A DNA stretch of 64,000 bases, taken from the NCBI RefSeq assembly GCF_002803085.1, contig NZ_NNBJ01000001.1, positions 124,001-188,000 of the forward strand, in the 5' to 3' direction. Positions 47,892-55,992 of the stretch are shown here, piece after piece. Made by a program: the position numbers and the translations under genes. This stretch comes from Streptomyces sp. CB01201 (GTDB taxonomy: Bacteria; Actinomycetota; Actinomycetes; Streptomycetales; Streptomycetaceae). The notes under the pieces were generated by a model. The model saw nothing but the letters and a program-made list of their open reading frames with translations, searched no databases and was not told the DNA's origin. The stretch's first letter is position 1, and each line of letters begins with the position of its first letter.

Positions 47892-49102
47892 ACGCGGTCA
47901 ACGGAGTCCTCACCTGGGTCTGCGCGCTCGGCGGCATCGCGGCCTTCGGCTACCGCCTGCCGGACCTGCTGCGCAGGAGGCACGACGTCGCGCTGTGGGC
48001 GCTGTGCGTCTACTTCCTGTGTTCCGGGATCAGCTTCCTGGTCGACCTGGACGCCCTCAGGGTGCACATCTCCAACATCTTCGGGCTGCCCAACATCACC
48101 TCGCTGATCGTCCAGGTGGCCGTCGTCGTGCTCACCGCGGCCCAGCAGGTCGTCCTCGTGTACTGGTCGTCCCCGCCCGAGGAGGCCCGCAGCCGGGCGC
48201 GGCGCCGGGTGCTGTTCTTCGGTGCCGCACTGTGCGTCCTGATCGTGGCCTCCCTCGCCGTCAGCCCGGTCGCCAGCGCCAAGACGGCCACCTCCACGAT
48301 CCTGCTCAGCATCCAGGACTCCCGGTACGCGCTGTACATGTCGTTCTACCTGGTCATCTGCGGCATCGGGCAGTTCGAGACGGTCCGGCTCTCGCTGCGC
48401 TTCACCAAGATGGCGAACCGGCAGTGGCTCAAGGTCGGCATGCGCACGGTCACCGTCGGCGCCAGCCTGATCCTGGTCTACTGCGTCACCCGCAGCATCC
48501 AGATCGCCGGCACCCAACTGCACTTCGACGCCTCCGAGCTCGACCCCATCCAGTGGTCGTGCGGCACCATCGGCGCCCTGCTCCAGATCACCGGCTGGAC
48601 CATCCCGTCCTGGGGCATCCACCTCACCCGCGCCGGGGGCTGGCTGCGCAGTTACCGCTCCTACCTGCGCCTGCGCCCCCTGTGGTGGGCCCTCTACGAG
48701 GCCTCGCCGGACATCGCGCTCGACCCGCCCCACTCCTGGGCGCGCGACCTGATCCCGCCGCGCGATCCGCACTACAGCCTCTACCGTCGGGTCATCGAGA
48801 TACGGGACGGCCAGCTGATGCTCCGCACCTCGCTCTCGCTCGCCGACTTCTCCCGCGTGGCCCGCTCCCTCGGCCTGCCCGAGGACCCCACCTCGCCGCT
48901 CGGCGAGGCGCTCCAGGTGCGGGCCGTCCTGGACCGCCCGGCCGATGAGCGGGAGGCGGAGGCCGACGCCGCCGAGATCCCGGCCCGCCCGCCGTACGAC
49001 GACTTCCGCGACGAGGTGGAGTGGTTGACGCAGGTGGCGTCCTCGTTCACCGCGCTCACCCAGGGCCGGGCGGTGCGCGCACCCGACAGAATCCCCTCAT
49101 GA
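47888..49102 (+). CDS. MAB_1171c-like membrane protein (DUF6545)
   Basis: 404 residues. Seven hydrophobic segments in the first 240 residues, then a soluble C-terminal domain with the DUF6545-like LWWALYEASPDIALDPP, YSLYRRVIEIRDGQLMLR. This family is repeatedly encoded next to ImmA/IrrE peptidases in actinobacteria and is annotated as a putative transporter. A signalling or membrane-sensor role with the peptidase is equally possible. Coupled by ATGA on both sides. Confidence 0.82.
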   Translation: MNAVNGVLTWVCALGGIAAFGYRLPDLLRRRHDVALWALCVYFLCSGISFLVDLDALRVHISNIFGLPNITSLIVQVAVVVLTAAQQVVLVYWSSPPEEARSRARRRVLFFGAALCVLIVASLAVSPVASAKTATSTILLSIQDSRYALYMSFYLVICGIGQFETVRLSLRFTKMANRQWLKVGMRTVTVGASLILVYCVTRSIQIAGTQLHFDASELDPIQWSCGTIGALLQITGWTIPSWGIHLTRAGGWLRSYRSYLRLRPLWWALYEASPDIALDPPHSWARDLIPPRDPHYSLYRRVIEIRDGQLMLRTSLSLADFSRVARSLGLPEDPTSPLGEALQVRAVLDRPADEREAEADAAEIPARPPYDDFRDEVEWLTQVASSFTALTQGRAVRAPDRIPS

Positions 49103-50049
49103 CCGAGCCGCCCCATCCGCACGCCATGGCAACTGGGGCCCTGACCGCTGTGGCGCGCACGGCAGTTGAACGCTTGGTGGCCCTGGACGCGGCACACGGG
49201 GCGACGGCGGCGCTCGGCGCCGTACGCGAGCTGACGGCGAACGTCCCCGGGCTGACGGCCGCCCCCGACGCCCCGCACGGCCGGGACGCCGATACGCTCG
49301 CGGCGCTCGCCGAACTCTGCGAAGTGATCGGCTGGATCCTCTTCGACGCGGGCCTGGACGGCCGGGCCCACCGCATGAACACCCGGGCCCTGGCACTCGC
49401 GGAGCGCTGCGGAGACCGGGCCACCGCCCGCCTGGTGCTGCTCAACGAGAGCATGCTGCACACCCGGGCCGGCCGCCCCCGTGCCGCCCTGGACGCCGCG
49501 GCCCGCGTATCCGGGCCCCGGCCCCTGCCGACGCTGGTCGCCACCCTGGTCCTGGTCCGGCGGGCCCACGCGGTGGCCCTGCTCGGCGGGCGGCGGGAGG
49601 CGGACCGCCTCGTCGCGCGCGCCCGGAGCCGGTTCCTCGACGGCGCCTCGCGCCAGGACCCGCCCTGGGCCTGGTGGATCGACCGGGCCGAACTCGCCGG
49701 CCACCACGGCTGGGTGCTGGCCCGCCTCGGCGACTGGAACCGGGCGATCCCCCTCCTGCACGAGGCCGCCACCGCCCCCGGGCCCTCCTACCGCCATCTG
49801 TTCACCGCCGAGTTGCTCGCGGCGCTGACCGGCGCCCACGCCTGGCGCGAGGCCGAGGAACTCATCGCCGAACTCGCCCCGCACGCCGGGGACATCGGCT
49901 CCGCGAGGACCACCGAGACCCTCGCCCGGACCGCCGCCCGGCTGCGCGGCTGCGCACAGGCGCCCGTGAACCTGCGGGCCGCGGCGGCCTTCCTGCTGGA
50001 ATCCGTGCCGCCGCCCCCCGGTGGCTGTCAGGACGGTCCCTCCCGCTAG
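49099..50049 (+). CDS. Helical repeat (TPR-like) protein, function unknown
   Basis: 316 residues starting MTEPPHPHAMATGALTAVAR. All-alpha, Ala/Leu/Arg-rich. Blocks such as AEVIGWILFDAGLDGRAHRM-like helices, LALAERCGDRATARLVLLNE, RAHAVALLGGRREADRLVAR and WVLARLGDWNRAIPLLHEAA follow the TPR pattern seen in the C-termini of Streptomyces regulators, but no DNA-binding domain is present. ATGA overlap with the membrane protein gene makes it the third gene of the ImmA/IrrE operon and a probable scaffold or sensor. Confidence 0.75.
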   Translation: MTEPPHPHAMATGALTAVARTAVERLVALDAAHGATAALGAVRELTANVPGLTAAPDAPHGRDADTLAALAELCEVIGWILFDAGLDGRAHRMNTRALALAERCGDRATARLVLLNESMLHTRAGRPRAALDAAARVSGPRPLPTLVATLVLVRRAHAVALLGGRREADRLVARARSRFLDGASRQDPPWAWWIDRAELAGHHGWVLARLGDWNRAIPLLHEAATAPGPSYRHLFTAELLAALTGAHAWREAEELIAELAPHAGDIGSARTTETLARTAARLRGCAQAPVNLRAAAAFLLESVPPPPGGCQDGPSR

Positions 50050-50120
50050 GGTCCCCGCCAGGGCCGGCAGGACAGCACCACCCTCACCATCCCCACCAGA
50101 ACCCGACAGACAGGGATCAC

Positions 50121-50594
50121 ATGCTGCACATCAGGGTGTCCACGCCCGCGGCCGCCGCCCTCGTGGCGATCGCGCTCCTCTTCATCACCGGCGGACAGGT
50201 CTCCGAGGTCGCCTACGGCAAGACCGTCACACCGGCGGAGACGTCACAGGCCACCGCCGCGACAAGCCCCTACCTGGCGACCCACCTCTACTTCGGAACA
50301 GGCCGCCACAACGGTGAACCACCCATAACGGACGACCAGTTCATGAAGTTCGTCGCGGACGTGATCACCCCCCGCTTCCCCTCCGGTCTGACCATCCAGC
50401 AGGGCCGGGGACAGTGGCGGGACAAGACCGGCAGCATCAACAAGGAGATCTCCTACGAGCTGACGGTGCTCTATCCCGCCGGAGAGGCCCGCACCCACAA
50501 CCCCGACATCGAGTACATCCGCAAGCGCTACTGCTCGATGTACGGGCTGGAATCCGTCGGGCGCGCCGACGTCAAGGCCCAGGCCGGCTTCTGA
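50121..50594 (+). CDS. Secreted DUF3574 protein
   Basis: 157 residues. N-terminal signal or anchor (AAAALVAIALLFITGGQVSE), then a DUF3574 domain: THLYFGTGRHNGEPPITDDQ, FMKFVADVITPRFPSGLTIQQGRGQWRD, YELTVLYPAG. The family has no assigned function. It follows the ImmA/IrrE operon after 71 bp and may have its own promoter. Confidence 0.82.
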   Translation: MLHIRVSTPAAAALVAIALLFITGGQVSEVAYGKTVTPAETSQATAATSPYLATHLYFGTGRHNGEPPITDDQFMKFVADVITPRFPSGLTIQQGRGQWRDKTGSINKEISYELTVLYPAGEARTHNPDIEYIRKRYCSMYGLESVGRADVKAQAGF

Positions 50595-50681
50595 TCCGCC
50601 CCGGGTCGACCTGCCCGGTGCACAGGCGCGCCGACCTGCACACGCTCACAGGCGTGCGGGCGCTCGAAGGCCCGTGCACGC

Positions 50682-51242
50682 TCACAGCGAGAGCTGCCGC
50701 ACCACCAAGAGCATCGCGCCGAGCAATACCAGGACCGCGCCAGTGATCAGCGCGTCCAGGTCGGTGACCCCGGCGAACGCGAGGTGCCTGCCGCCCGCCC
50801 CCGCGGCGCTTCCGCGGGGCACGGCGGGGGCGGGACGGATGACGGGCGCCCCCTCGGCGCCCGCCGCCCGGTCCGTACCGTCGGCGGGCGTCGGGGCGGG
50901 AGTGGGCGAGGCGCAGTTGAGCACACCGGCGACATCCTGGCGGAAACCACCGGGCCCGAGCACGCTGAACCGGTAGCTCTGCCGGTCGGCGACCGGCACC
51001 AGGATCGTCCGCGTGCCACCCGGCTCCACCGAGGCCTGCACGCCCGCCAGTTGGAAGGTGAACGGGACGTCGCCCTCGTTGCGCGCGGTGACGTCCACAC
51101 CGCCCCGCGCACAGTCGTCCACCGCGGCGACGGCCGGTTCGGGCCCCTTCGCGGGCGGTGCCGCGCCCGTGCCCGCGACCGTACTCGCGGCCGCGAGCGC
51201 AACGGCCCAGCGGACCGCCCGCTGCTTCGGTAGGTGCCTCAC
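50682..51242 (-). CDS. Secreted or wall-associated protein with C-terminal membrane anchor
   Basis: About 186 residues from a GTG at 51242 that opens a signal peptide (RHLPKQRAVRWAVALAAAST). The mature domain is a small beta-sandwich-like region with two Cys (DDCARGGVDVTARNEGDVPF and VAGVLNC), then a Thr/Pro/Ala-rich linker, then a C-terminal hydrophobic segment (LITGAVLVLLGAMLLVV) and short RQLSL tail. No LPxTG motif is seen. Function unknown. An upstream in-frame ATG at 51317 would mask the signal peptide. Confidence 0.65.
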   Translation of the reverse strand: MRHLPKQRAVRWAVALAAASTVAGTGAAPPAKGPEPAVAAVDDCARGGVDVTARNEGDVPFTFQLAGVQASVEPGGTRTILVPVADRQSYRFSVLGPGGFRQDVAGVLNCASPTPAPTPADGTDRAAGAEGAPVIRPAPAVPRGSAAGAGGRHLAFAGVTDLDALITGAVLVLLGAMLLVVRQLSL

Positions 51243-51378
51243 GGAAGGCCCTTCGGGGTGGGGGAGGGGCGGGGCAGGAACGTCCTCCAGTACGCGCGCC
51301 GATGTCCCGGCGTTCAACTGCGGCTACCCGAGGCCCTGTTGGAGGCTCCCGCGGCCCGCCCGCGCCCCGCGCCCCGTG

Positions 51379-51957
51379 TCACAGGCCCGGCGCGCCCCAG
51401 ACCGGGAACCAGCGCGACAGATCGCCCTCGACGCGCAGGTCGTCGGCGACGACCGCCCGGACGCGCAGCTCCAGCGCGTTGTCCCGCTTCTCCCCGGGCA
51501 GCGGCGCGAAGGGATAGAAGGTGCCGCGCTTGTAGAGGTACACCAGGGAGAACGACGATCCTTCGGGGTGCTCGAACCCGACCAGGGAACACAGGAGTTG
51601 GGTACCGAAGCCACTGCTTTCGAGTGCGGTGTTCACGGCGTGCAGATCGCCGACGAGCGAGGTCAGGTCGTCGGGAGCGCGCCGGGAGAGCAGCCACGAG
51701 TAGCCGTAGGCGTCCCGGCTGAACTCCACCGATTCCGCGTCCCGTTCACTGTCCGCGTTCAGCAGGTCCGTCATGTCCGCGCGGATCCCCGCGAACGCCG
51801 AGCCCTCCACCGACGTGAAGCACACCGAACCCCGGCCCGTCGGCGTGAATCCGGCCGCCGCCCGAAGGGTGACCGCGGCCGACGGCAGGCCGAACAGCCG
51901 GTCAAGATCGGGCGCGGCGGGCCGGGTGCGGCCGAGCAGGATGTCCAGGAAACCCAT
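51379..51957 (-). CDS. pspAB: PspA-associated protein PspAB
   Basis: 192 residues starting MGFLDILLGRTRPAAPDLDR, the typical PspAB opening, with LFGLPSAAVTLRAAAGFTPTGRGSVCF following. It is commonly encoded next to htpX in streptomycetes, as here (64 bp downstream of htpX on the same strand). It is connected with the phage-shock/envelope stress system, but the biochemical role is not established. Confidence 0.83.
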   Translation of the reverse strand: MGFLDILLGRTRPAAPDLDRLFGLPSAAVTLRAAAGFTPTGRGSVCFTSVEGSAFAGIRADMTDLLNADSERDAESVEFSRDAYGYSWLLSRRAPDDLTSLVGDLHAVNTALESSGFGTQLLCSLVGFEHPEGSSFSLVYLYKRGTFYPFAPLPGEKRDNALELRVRAVVADDLRVEGDLSRWFPVWGAPGL

Positions 51958-52020
51958 GTGCTCCGTCCTTCGTGCGGGGAATGAGGAGGCCGTGCCGCCC
52001 CCCGGCCGGCCCGCCTGTCC

Positions 52021-52926
52021 TCAGGCCGGGCGGCCCAGCTCGGCGGAGATCCTGGCCAGGCCGTCGAGCCGCTGCTCCAGGCTCGGGTGGGTGGAGAAGA
52101 GCCGGGCCAAGCGGCTGTGGTCGCCGAGCGCCGGGATGAAGTAGAAGGCGTTGAACGCGCTTGCCGTGCGCAGGTCCTTGCTCGGGATGCGGGCGATGTC
52201 CCCGTCCAGCTTGGTGAGCGCCGAGGCGAGGGCGGAGGGATGCCCGGTGAGCAGCGCCCCGGCCCGGTCGGCGGCCAGTTCCCGGTACCGGGACAGGGCG
52301 CGGATGAGGAGGAAGCTCAGCGAGTACACCACCGCCGAGACGGCGATGACGGCCGCGAGCACCGCCATGGTGTTCTGGTCGCGCCGGCCGCGGCCCCCGT
52401 ACAGCTGGGAGTAGAACGCGAAGCGCACGACGAGCCCGGCGATGACCCCGAGGAACGAGGCGACGGTGATCACCGCGACATCGCGGTGGGCCACGTGCGA
52501 CAGCTCGTGCGCGAGGACGCCCTCCAGCTCGTCGGGCTCCAGGCGGCGCACGAGCCCCGTCGTGACGCATAGGACCGCGTGGTCGGCGTTGCGTCCGGTG
52601 GCGAACGCGTTGGGCAGATCCGTGTCGGAGACGGCGATCTGCGGCCTCGGCATGTCCGCGGTCGCGCACAGCCGGTCGACGATGCCGTGCAGCTGGGGCT
52701 GCTGCTCGCGCGTCACCACCCGGCCGTGCATCGCGTACAGGGCGATCCGGTCGGAGAACCAGTACTGCGACACGAGGACCGCCGCGGCCACCACGACGAC
52801 CACCAGCGTCGACTTGAGCAGGACGAGCAGGGCCCCGACGAACGCCACGTAGAGCAGGCCGAGCAGGAACACCGTGACCAGCATGCGTACGGTCAGCTGC
52901 CGGTCGGGCTCGAAGCGACTGTGCAC
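52021..52926 (-). CDS. htpX: Zinc metalloprotease HtpX
   Basis: About 301 residues from the GTG at 52926; a GTG three codons upstream sits too close to the GGGGAGG site. Two N-terminal transmembrane helices, the zinc motif VLAHELSHVAHRD (HExxH at 140-144), two more hydrophobic segments, and RELAADRAGALLTG with the third ligand Glu. It is a membrane M48 protease that degrades misfolded membrane proteins, and forms a pair with PspAB downstream. Confidence 0.88.
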   Translation of the reverse strand: MHSRFEPDRQLTVRMLVTVFLLGLLYVAFVGALLVLLKSTLVVVVVAAAVLVSQYWFSDRIALYAMHGRVVTREQQPQLHGIVDRLCATADMPRPQIAVSDTDLPNAFATGRNADHAVLCVTTGLVRRLEPDELEGVLAHELSHVAHRDVAVITVASFLGVIAGLVVRFAFYSQLYGGRGRRDQNTMAVLAAVIAVSAVVYSLSFLLIRALSRYRELAADRAGALLTGHPSALASALTKLDGDIARIPSKDLRTASAFNAFYFIPALGDHSRLARLFSTHPSLEQRLDGLARISAELGRPA

Positions 52927-53087
52927 GGCTTTCACACCCTCCCCGGAGCGGCGCGTCGCATGCCGGTACGGGCCCGCGCGGCCGGATCCGTGAGCCGGCG
53001 GCGGGACGGCACATTCTTCTTGATCATGGCGCTCTCCAGGACCGGTGAAGTGGTGCTCACCCTCCACCATGCCACCGCGCCGGGCGT

Positions 53088-55991
53088 TCAGCGCAGCTGC
53101 CGGCGGACCAGTTCGTGCAGGCGCCCGTGCGGGTCGGCGAGAAGCTCGGCGGGCGGGCCCTGCTGCACCACGCGGCCCTCCGACAGAACGATCACCCGGT
53201 CCGCGTCCAGGACGGTGGAGAGGCGGTGCGCGATCACGATCCGGGTGGCCGCGAGGGTGCGGGTGCTCTCGGTCACGATGCGCTGGGTCTCGTTGTCGAG
53301 GGCGCTGGTGGCCTCGTCGAAGAAGAGGAGGCGGGGCCTTCTGACCAGCGCCTGGGCGATCATCAGGCGCTGGCGCTGGCCGCCCGAGATCGCCCCGCCG
53401 CCGGAGATCATGGTGTGCAGCCCCATCGGCATCCGCTTGATGTCCTCGGCCAGACCCGCCATCGCGGCGGCCTCCCACGCCTCCTCCTGGCTGAACACCT
53501 CCGCCCCGCAGATGCAGTCCAGGATCGACCCGGCGAGCGGCTGGGCGTTCTGGAGCACCACTCCGCACTGGCGGCGCACGGCCGCCCGGTCGAGGGCCGA
53601 CAGGTCCTGGCCGTCGTAGCGGACACTGCCCGAGACCGGGTCGTCGAAGCCGATGAGCAGCCGCAGCAGCGTCGACTTGCCGCAGCCGCTCGGTCCCACG
53701 ATCGCCACGAACTCGCCGGGTGCCACCTTCAGGGACACCCCGTCCAGGACGAGCGGGCCGTCGTCGCCGTACCGGAACGACAGGTCCCGCGCCTCGATCT
53801 CCCCGGAGAGCGCACCGGGCTGGGTGCTCGCCCCGCGCACCTCGGGTGCCTCGTCGAGCACCGGCTTGATCTGCTCGAACAGGGGCAGCACCGCGGCCGC
53901 GGAGATGAACGCCCCGGTCAGCTGGGTGACCGAGGTGAGCAGCATGGTCACGGCCGTGTTGAAGGTCAGGAACGCGCTCGCCGAGAGCGAGCCGCGGGCC
54001 GGTCCGGCGAGCAGCACGAACAACAGCAGTGAACACAGCGGCAGATAGACGGAGTTGACGACGGTCGTCAGGTTCTTGATGCGGCCCGCCCGCTGCTGGA
54101 GCTCCCGGCTGCGCGCGAACTCCCCGGCCCATGCCCCGTACGCGAAGCTCTCCGCCGCCGCGACCCGCAGCTTGGGCAGTCCGCGCAGGGTCTGGAAGGC
54201 CTGGTTGTTGAGCTTGTTGCCCAGCTCGACCAGGCGGCGCTGCCAGCGCAGCTCCCACATCCCGAGGGCGAGGAACACACCGGCGATGACGATCAGCAGA
54301 GCGACCGCCACCAGCGCCAGCGGCACGCTGTAGCACAGCAGCAGGACGAGGTTCATCGCCCCGACCGTGCCCGCCTGCACGGCGACCGGACCGATCCCGG
54401 AGAGCACCCGCCGGATCGCGCTCACCCCCATCGCGGCGCTCGCCAGCTCACCGGTGGAGCGCTCGGCGAAGAACTTGGTCGGCAGCCTCAACAGCCGGTC
54501 CCACACGGCGGGTTGGAGGGTGCTCTCGATCCGGCCCTCCATGCGGAGCACGGTCAGGTTCTGGAGCAGCATGAACGCGGCCGACACGACGCTCGTGACG
54601 ATGACGGCGAGCGAGACCTGCACGATGAGGCCGTTCCGCGCCCTCGGCACGTACACCCCGAGCACCTGGCCGGTGGCGATCGGCACCAGCGCGCCGAGCG
54701 CCACCGTCACCAGACCGGCGAGCAGCAGCCGGCGCGCGTCGGGGCGGGTGCCGCGCAGACTGAACCGGAGCAGCCCCCACCGGCCGAGCGGCCGGTCCGG
54801 CAGCGGCCGGTAGAGCATGACGGCCCGCCGCTCGAACTCCCCGGCGCTGCCCGCGTCCACGCGGGTGCGCCGCCCGGACACCGGATGCACCGCCTCGTAC
54901 CCGCCGCGCCGCCACAGCAGGGCGACCGGGGTGCCGCTCGTGCGGTGGCCGACGAGCGGCCCGGCATCCTCGCGCCACCAGCGGCCGTCGAGCCGCACCG
55001 GCCGGGTGCGGATCCGCGAGGCGACGGCGACCCGCTCGACCGGGTCGACCCGGTCGCTGAGCGCGCCGCCGAGTCCCGGATCCGCGAGGGTGATCCCGGC
55101 CGCCTCCGCGACCAGGCGGCAGGCCGCGTACGTCGAGTCGGCGGACGCCGTCCTGCGTGAACTCGCCCTGTGGGGGCGGCCGATGGAGGTGAGGAGCGCG
55201 CGGTCGGCCTCCTCGCGGACGTCCTCGCCCGCCTTGATCCCGGCGGCCGCCCGGTCCTCGTGGGCGCGCTCCACGCGCTCGATCCAGCGGTCGAGCGCGG
55301 CGAGCAGCCGGTACTGCTGATTGACCATGCTCTGCCACAGGTCGCCGTCCACGAGCAGATCGCCGGCCGCCTCCGCGCTGAAGGCCGCTCCGTACTGCAC
55401 ACTTCCCGGCGCCACCGGCAGCCACAGGATGTCGTCGTCCGCGACCGACTCCTCGACCATGGTGCGGCCGTCCAACGGGGCCTCGAACAGCACCCGTTGG
55501 CCCCGGCCGACGCCGAGCGAGAAGGCGTGCTCCAGGAGGCTGAGGGCCGCGTCACCGGTGTCGTACCGGCTCGGATACCCGCCGTAGCCGCCGTAGCCGC
55601 CGTAGCCGCCGTAGCCGCCGTAGCCGTCGCCGTGCCCGGCTTCGCGGCCGGCGGATTCCGGATGCCGGTACAGCTCGCGCAGCGGGATGCGGCGCAGCAC
55701 GCACTCCCGCAGCGGGCGCCCGACCAGCGTGTGCTGCGGGCCCTCGACGGGGCCGAGCAGCAGGGTGCCCGGTTCGAGCCGGCCGAGGAAGTGCCAGTGG
55801 CCCTGCTCCGCCGCGTCCACCGCGAACAGGTCCAGGGCGCCGCTCACCACGAGCCACAGGACCTGGGGCCCTTCGAGCGAGAAGGCGCGCAGCCCGGCGC
55901 AGTCGATGTGCTGCCCCAGACCGCCGAGCGCGCCGACCACGGCGTCCTGACCGGCGGCGCCCGGGTGGGCGAGGGGAGGTACGCAAGTCAC
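53088..55991 (-). CDS. NHLP-type bacteriocin export ABC protein (permease/ATPase with cNMP-like N-terminal region)
   Basis: 967 residues from a GTG one base after the upstream stop (TGAGGTG). The N-terminal 400 residues lack a C39 peptidase and instead have a cyclic-nucleotide-binding-like region (GALDLFAVDAAEQGHWHFLG), a (GYG)-rich linker, and helices. Then come an ABC transmembrane domain (about 415-690) and an NBD with GPSGCGKST, ISGGQRQRLMIAQ and LLFFDEATSALD intact. This is the second ABC subunit of NHLM/NHLP peptide export systems. Confidence 0.88.
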   Translation of the reverse strand: MTCVPPLAHPGAAGQDAVVGALGGLGQHIDCAGLRAFSLEGPQVLWLVVSGALDLFAVDAAEQGHWHFLGRLEPGTLLLGPVEGPQHTLVGRPLRECVLRRIPLRELYRHPESAGREAGHGDGYGGYGGYGGYGGYGGYPSRYDTGDAALSLLEHAFSLGVGRGQRVLFEAPLDGRTMVEESVADDDILWLPVAPGSVQYGAAFSAEAAGDLLVDGDLWQSMVNQQYRLLAALDRWIERVERAHEDRAAAGIKAGEDVREEADRALLTSIGRPHRASSRRTASADSTYAACRLVAEAAGITLADPGLGGALSDRVDPVERVAVASRIRTRPVRLDGRWWREDAGPLVGHRTSGTPVALLWRRGGYEAVHPVSGRRTRVDAGSAGEFERRAVMLYRPLPDRPLGRWGLLRFSLRGTRPDARRLLLAGLVTVALGALVPIATGQVLGVYVPRARNGLIVQVSLAVIVTSVVSAAFMLLQNLTVLRMEGRIESTLQPAVWDRLLRLPTKFFAERSTGELASAAMGVSAIRRVLSGIGPVAVQAGTVGAMNLVLLLCYSVPLALVAVALLIVIAGVFLALGMWELRWQRRLVELGNKLNNQAFQTLRGLPKLRVAAAESFAYGAWAGEFARSRELQQRAGRIKNLTTVVNSVYLPLCSLLLFVLLAGPARGSLSASAFLTFNTAVTMLLTSVTQLTGAFISAAAVLPLFEQIKPVLDEAPEVRGASTQPGALSGEIEARDLSFRYGDDGPLVLDGVSLKVAPGEFVAIVGPSGCGKSTLLRLLIGFDDPVSGSVRYDGQDLSALDRAAVRRQCGVVLQNAQPLAGSILDCICGAEVFSQEEAWEAAAMAGLAEDIKRMPMGLHTMISGGGAISGGQRQRLMIAQALVRRPRLLFFDEATSALDNETQRIVTESTRTLAATRIVIAHRLSTVLDADRVIVLSEGRVVQQGPPAELLADPHGRLHELVRRQLR
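55581..55625. repeat. 9-bp coding microsatellite, five perfect copies
   Basis: GCCGTAGCC repeated five times in a row. On the coding strand it gives repeating Gly-Gly-Tyr in the linker of the NHLP ABC protein. Copy changes keep the frame, so length variation of the linker between strains is expected. Confidence 0.85.
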
Positions 55992-55992
55992 C

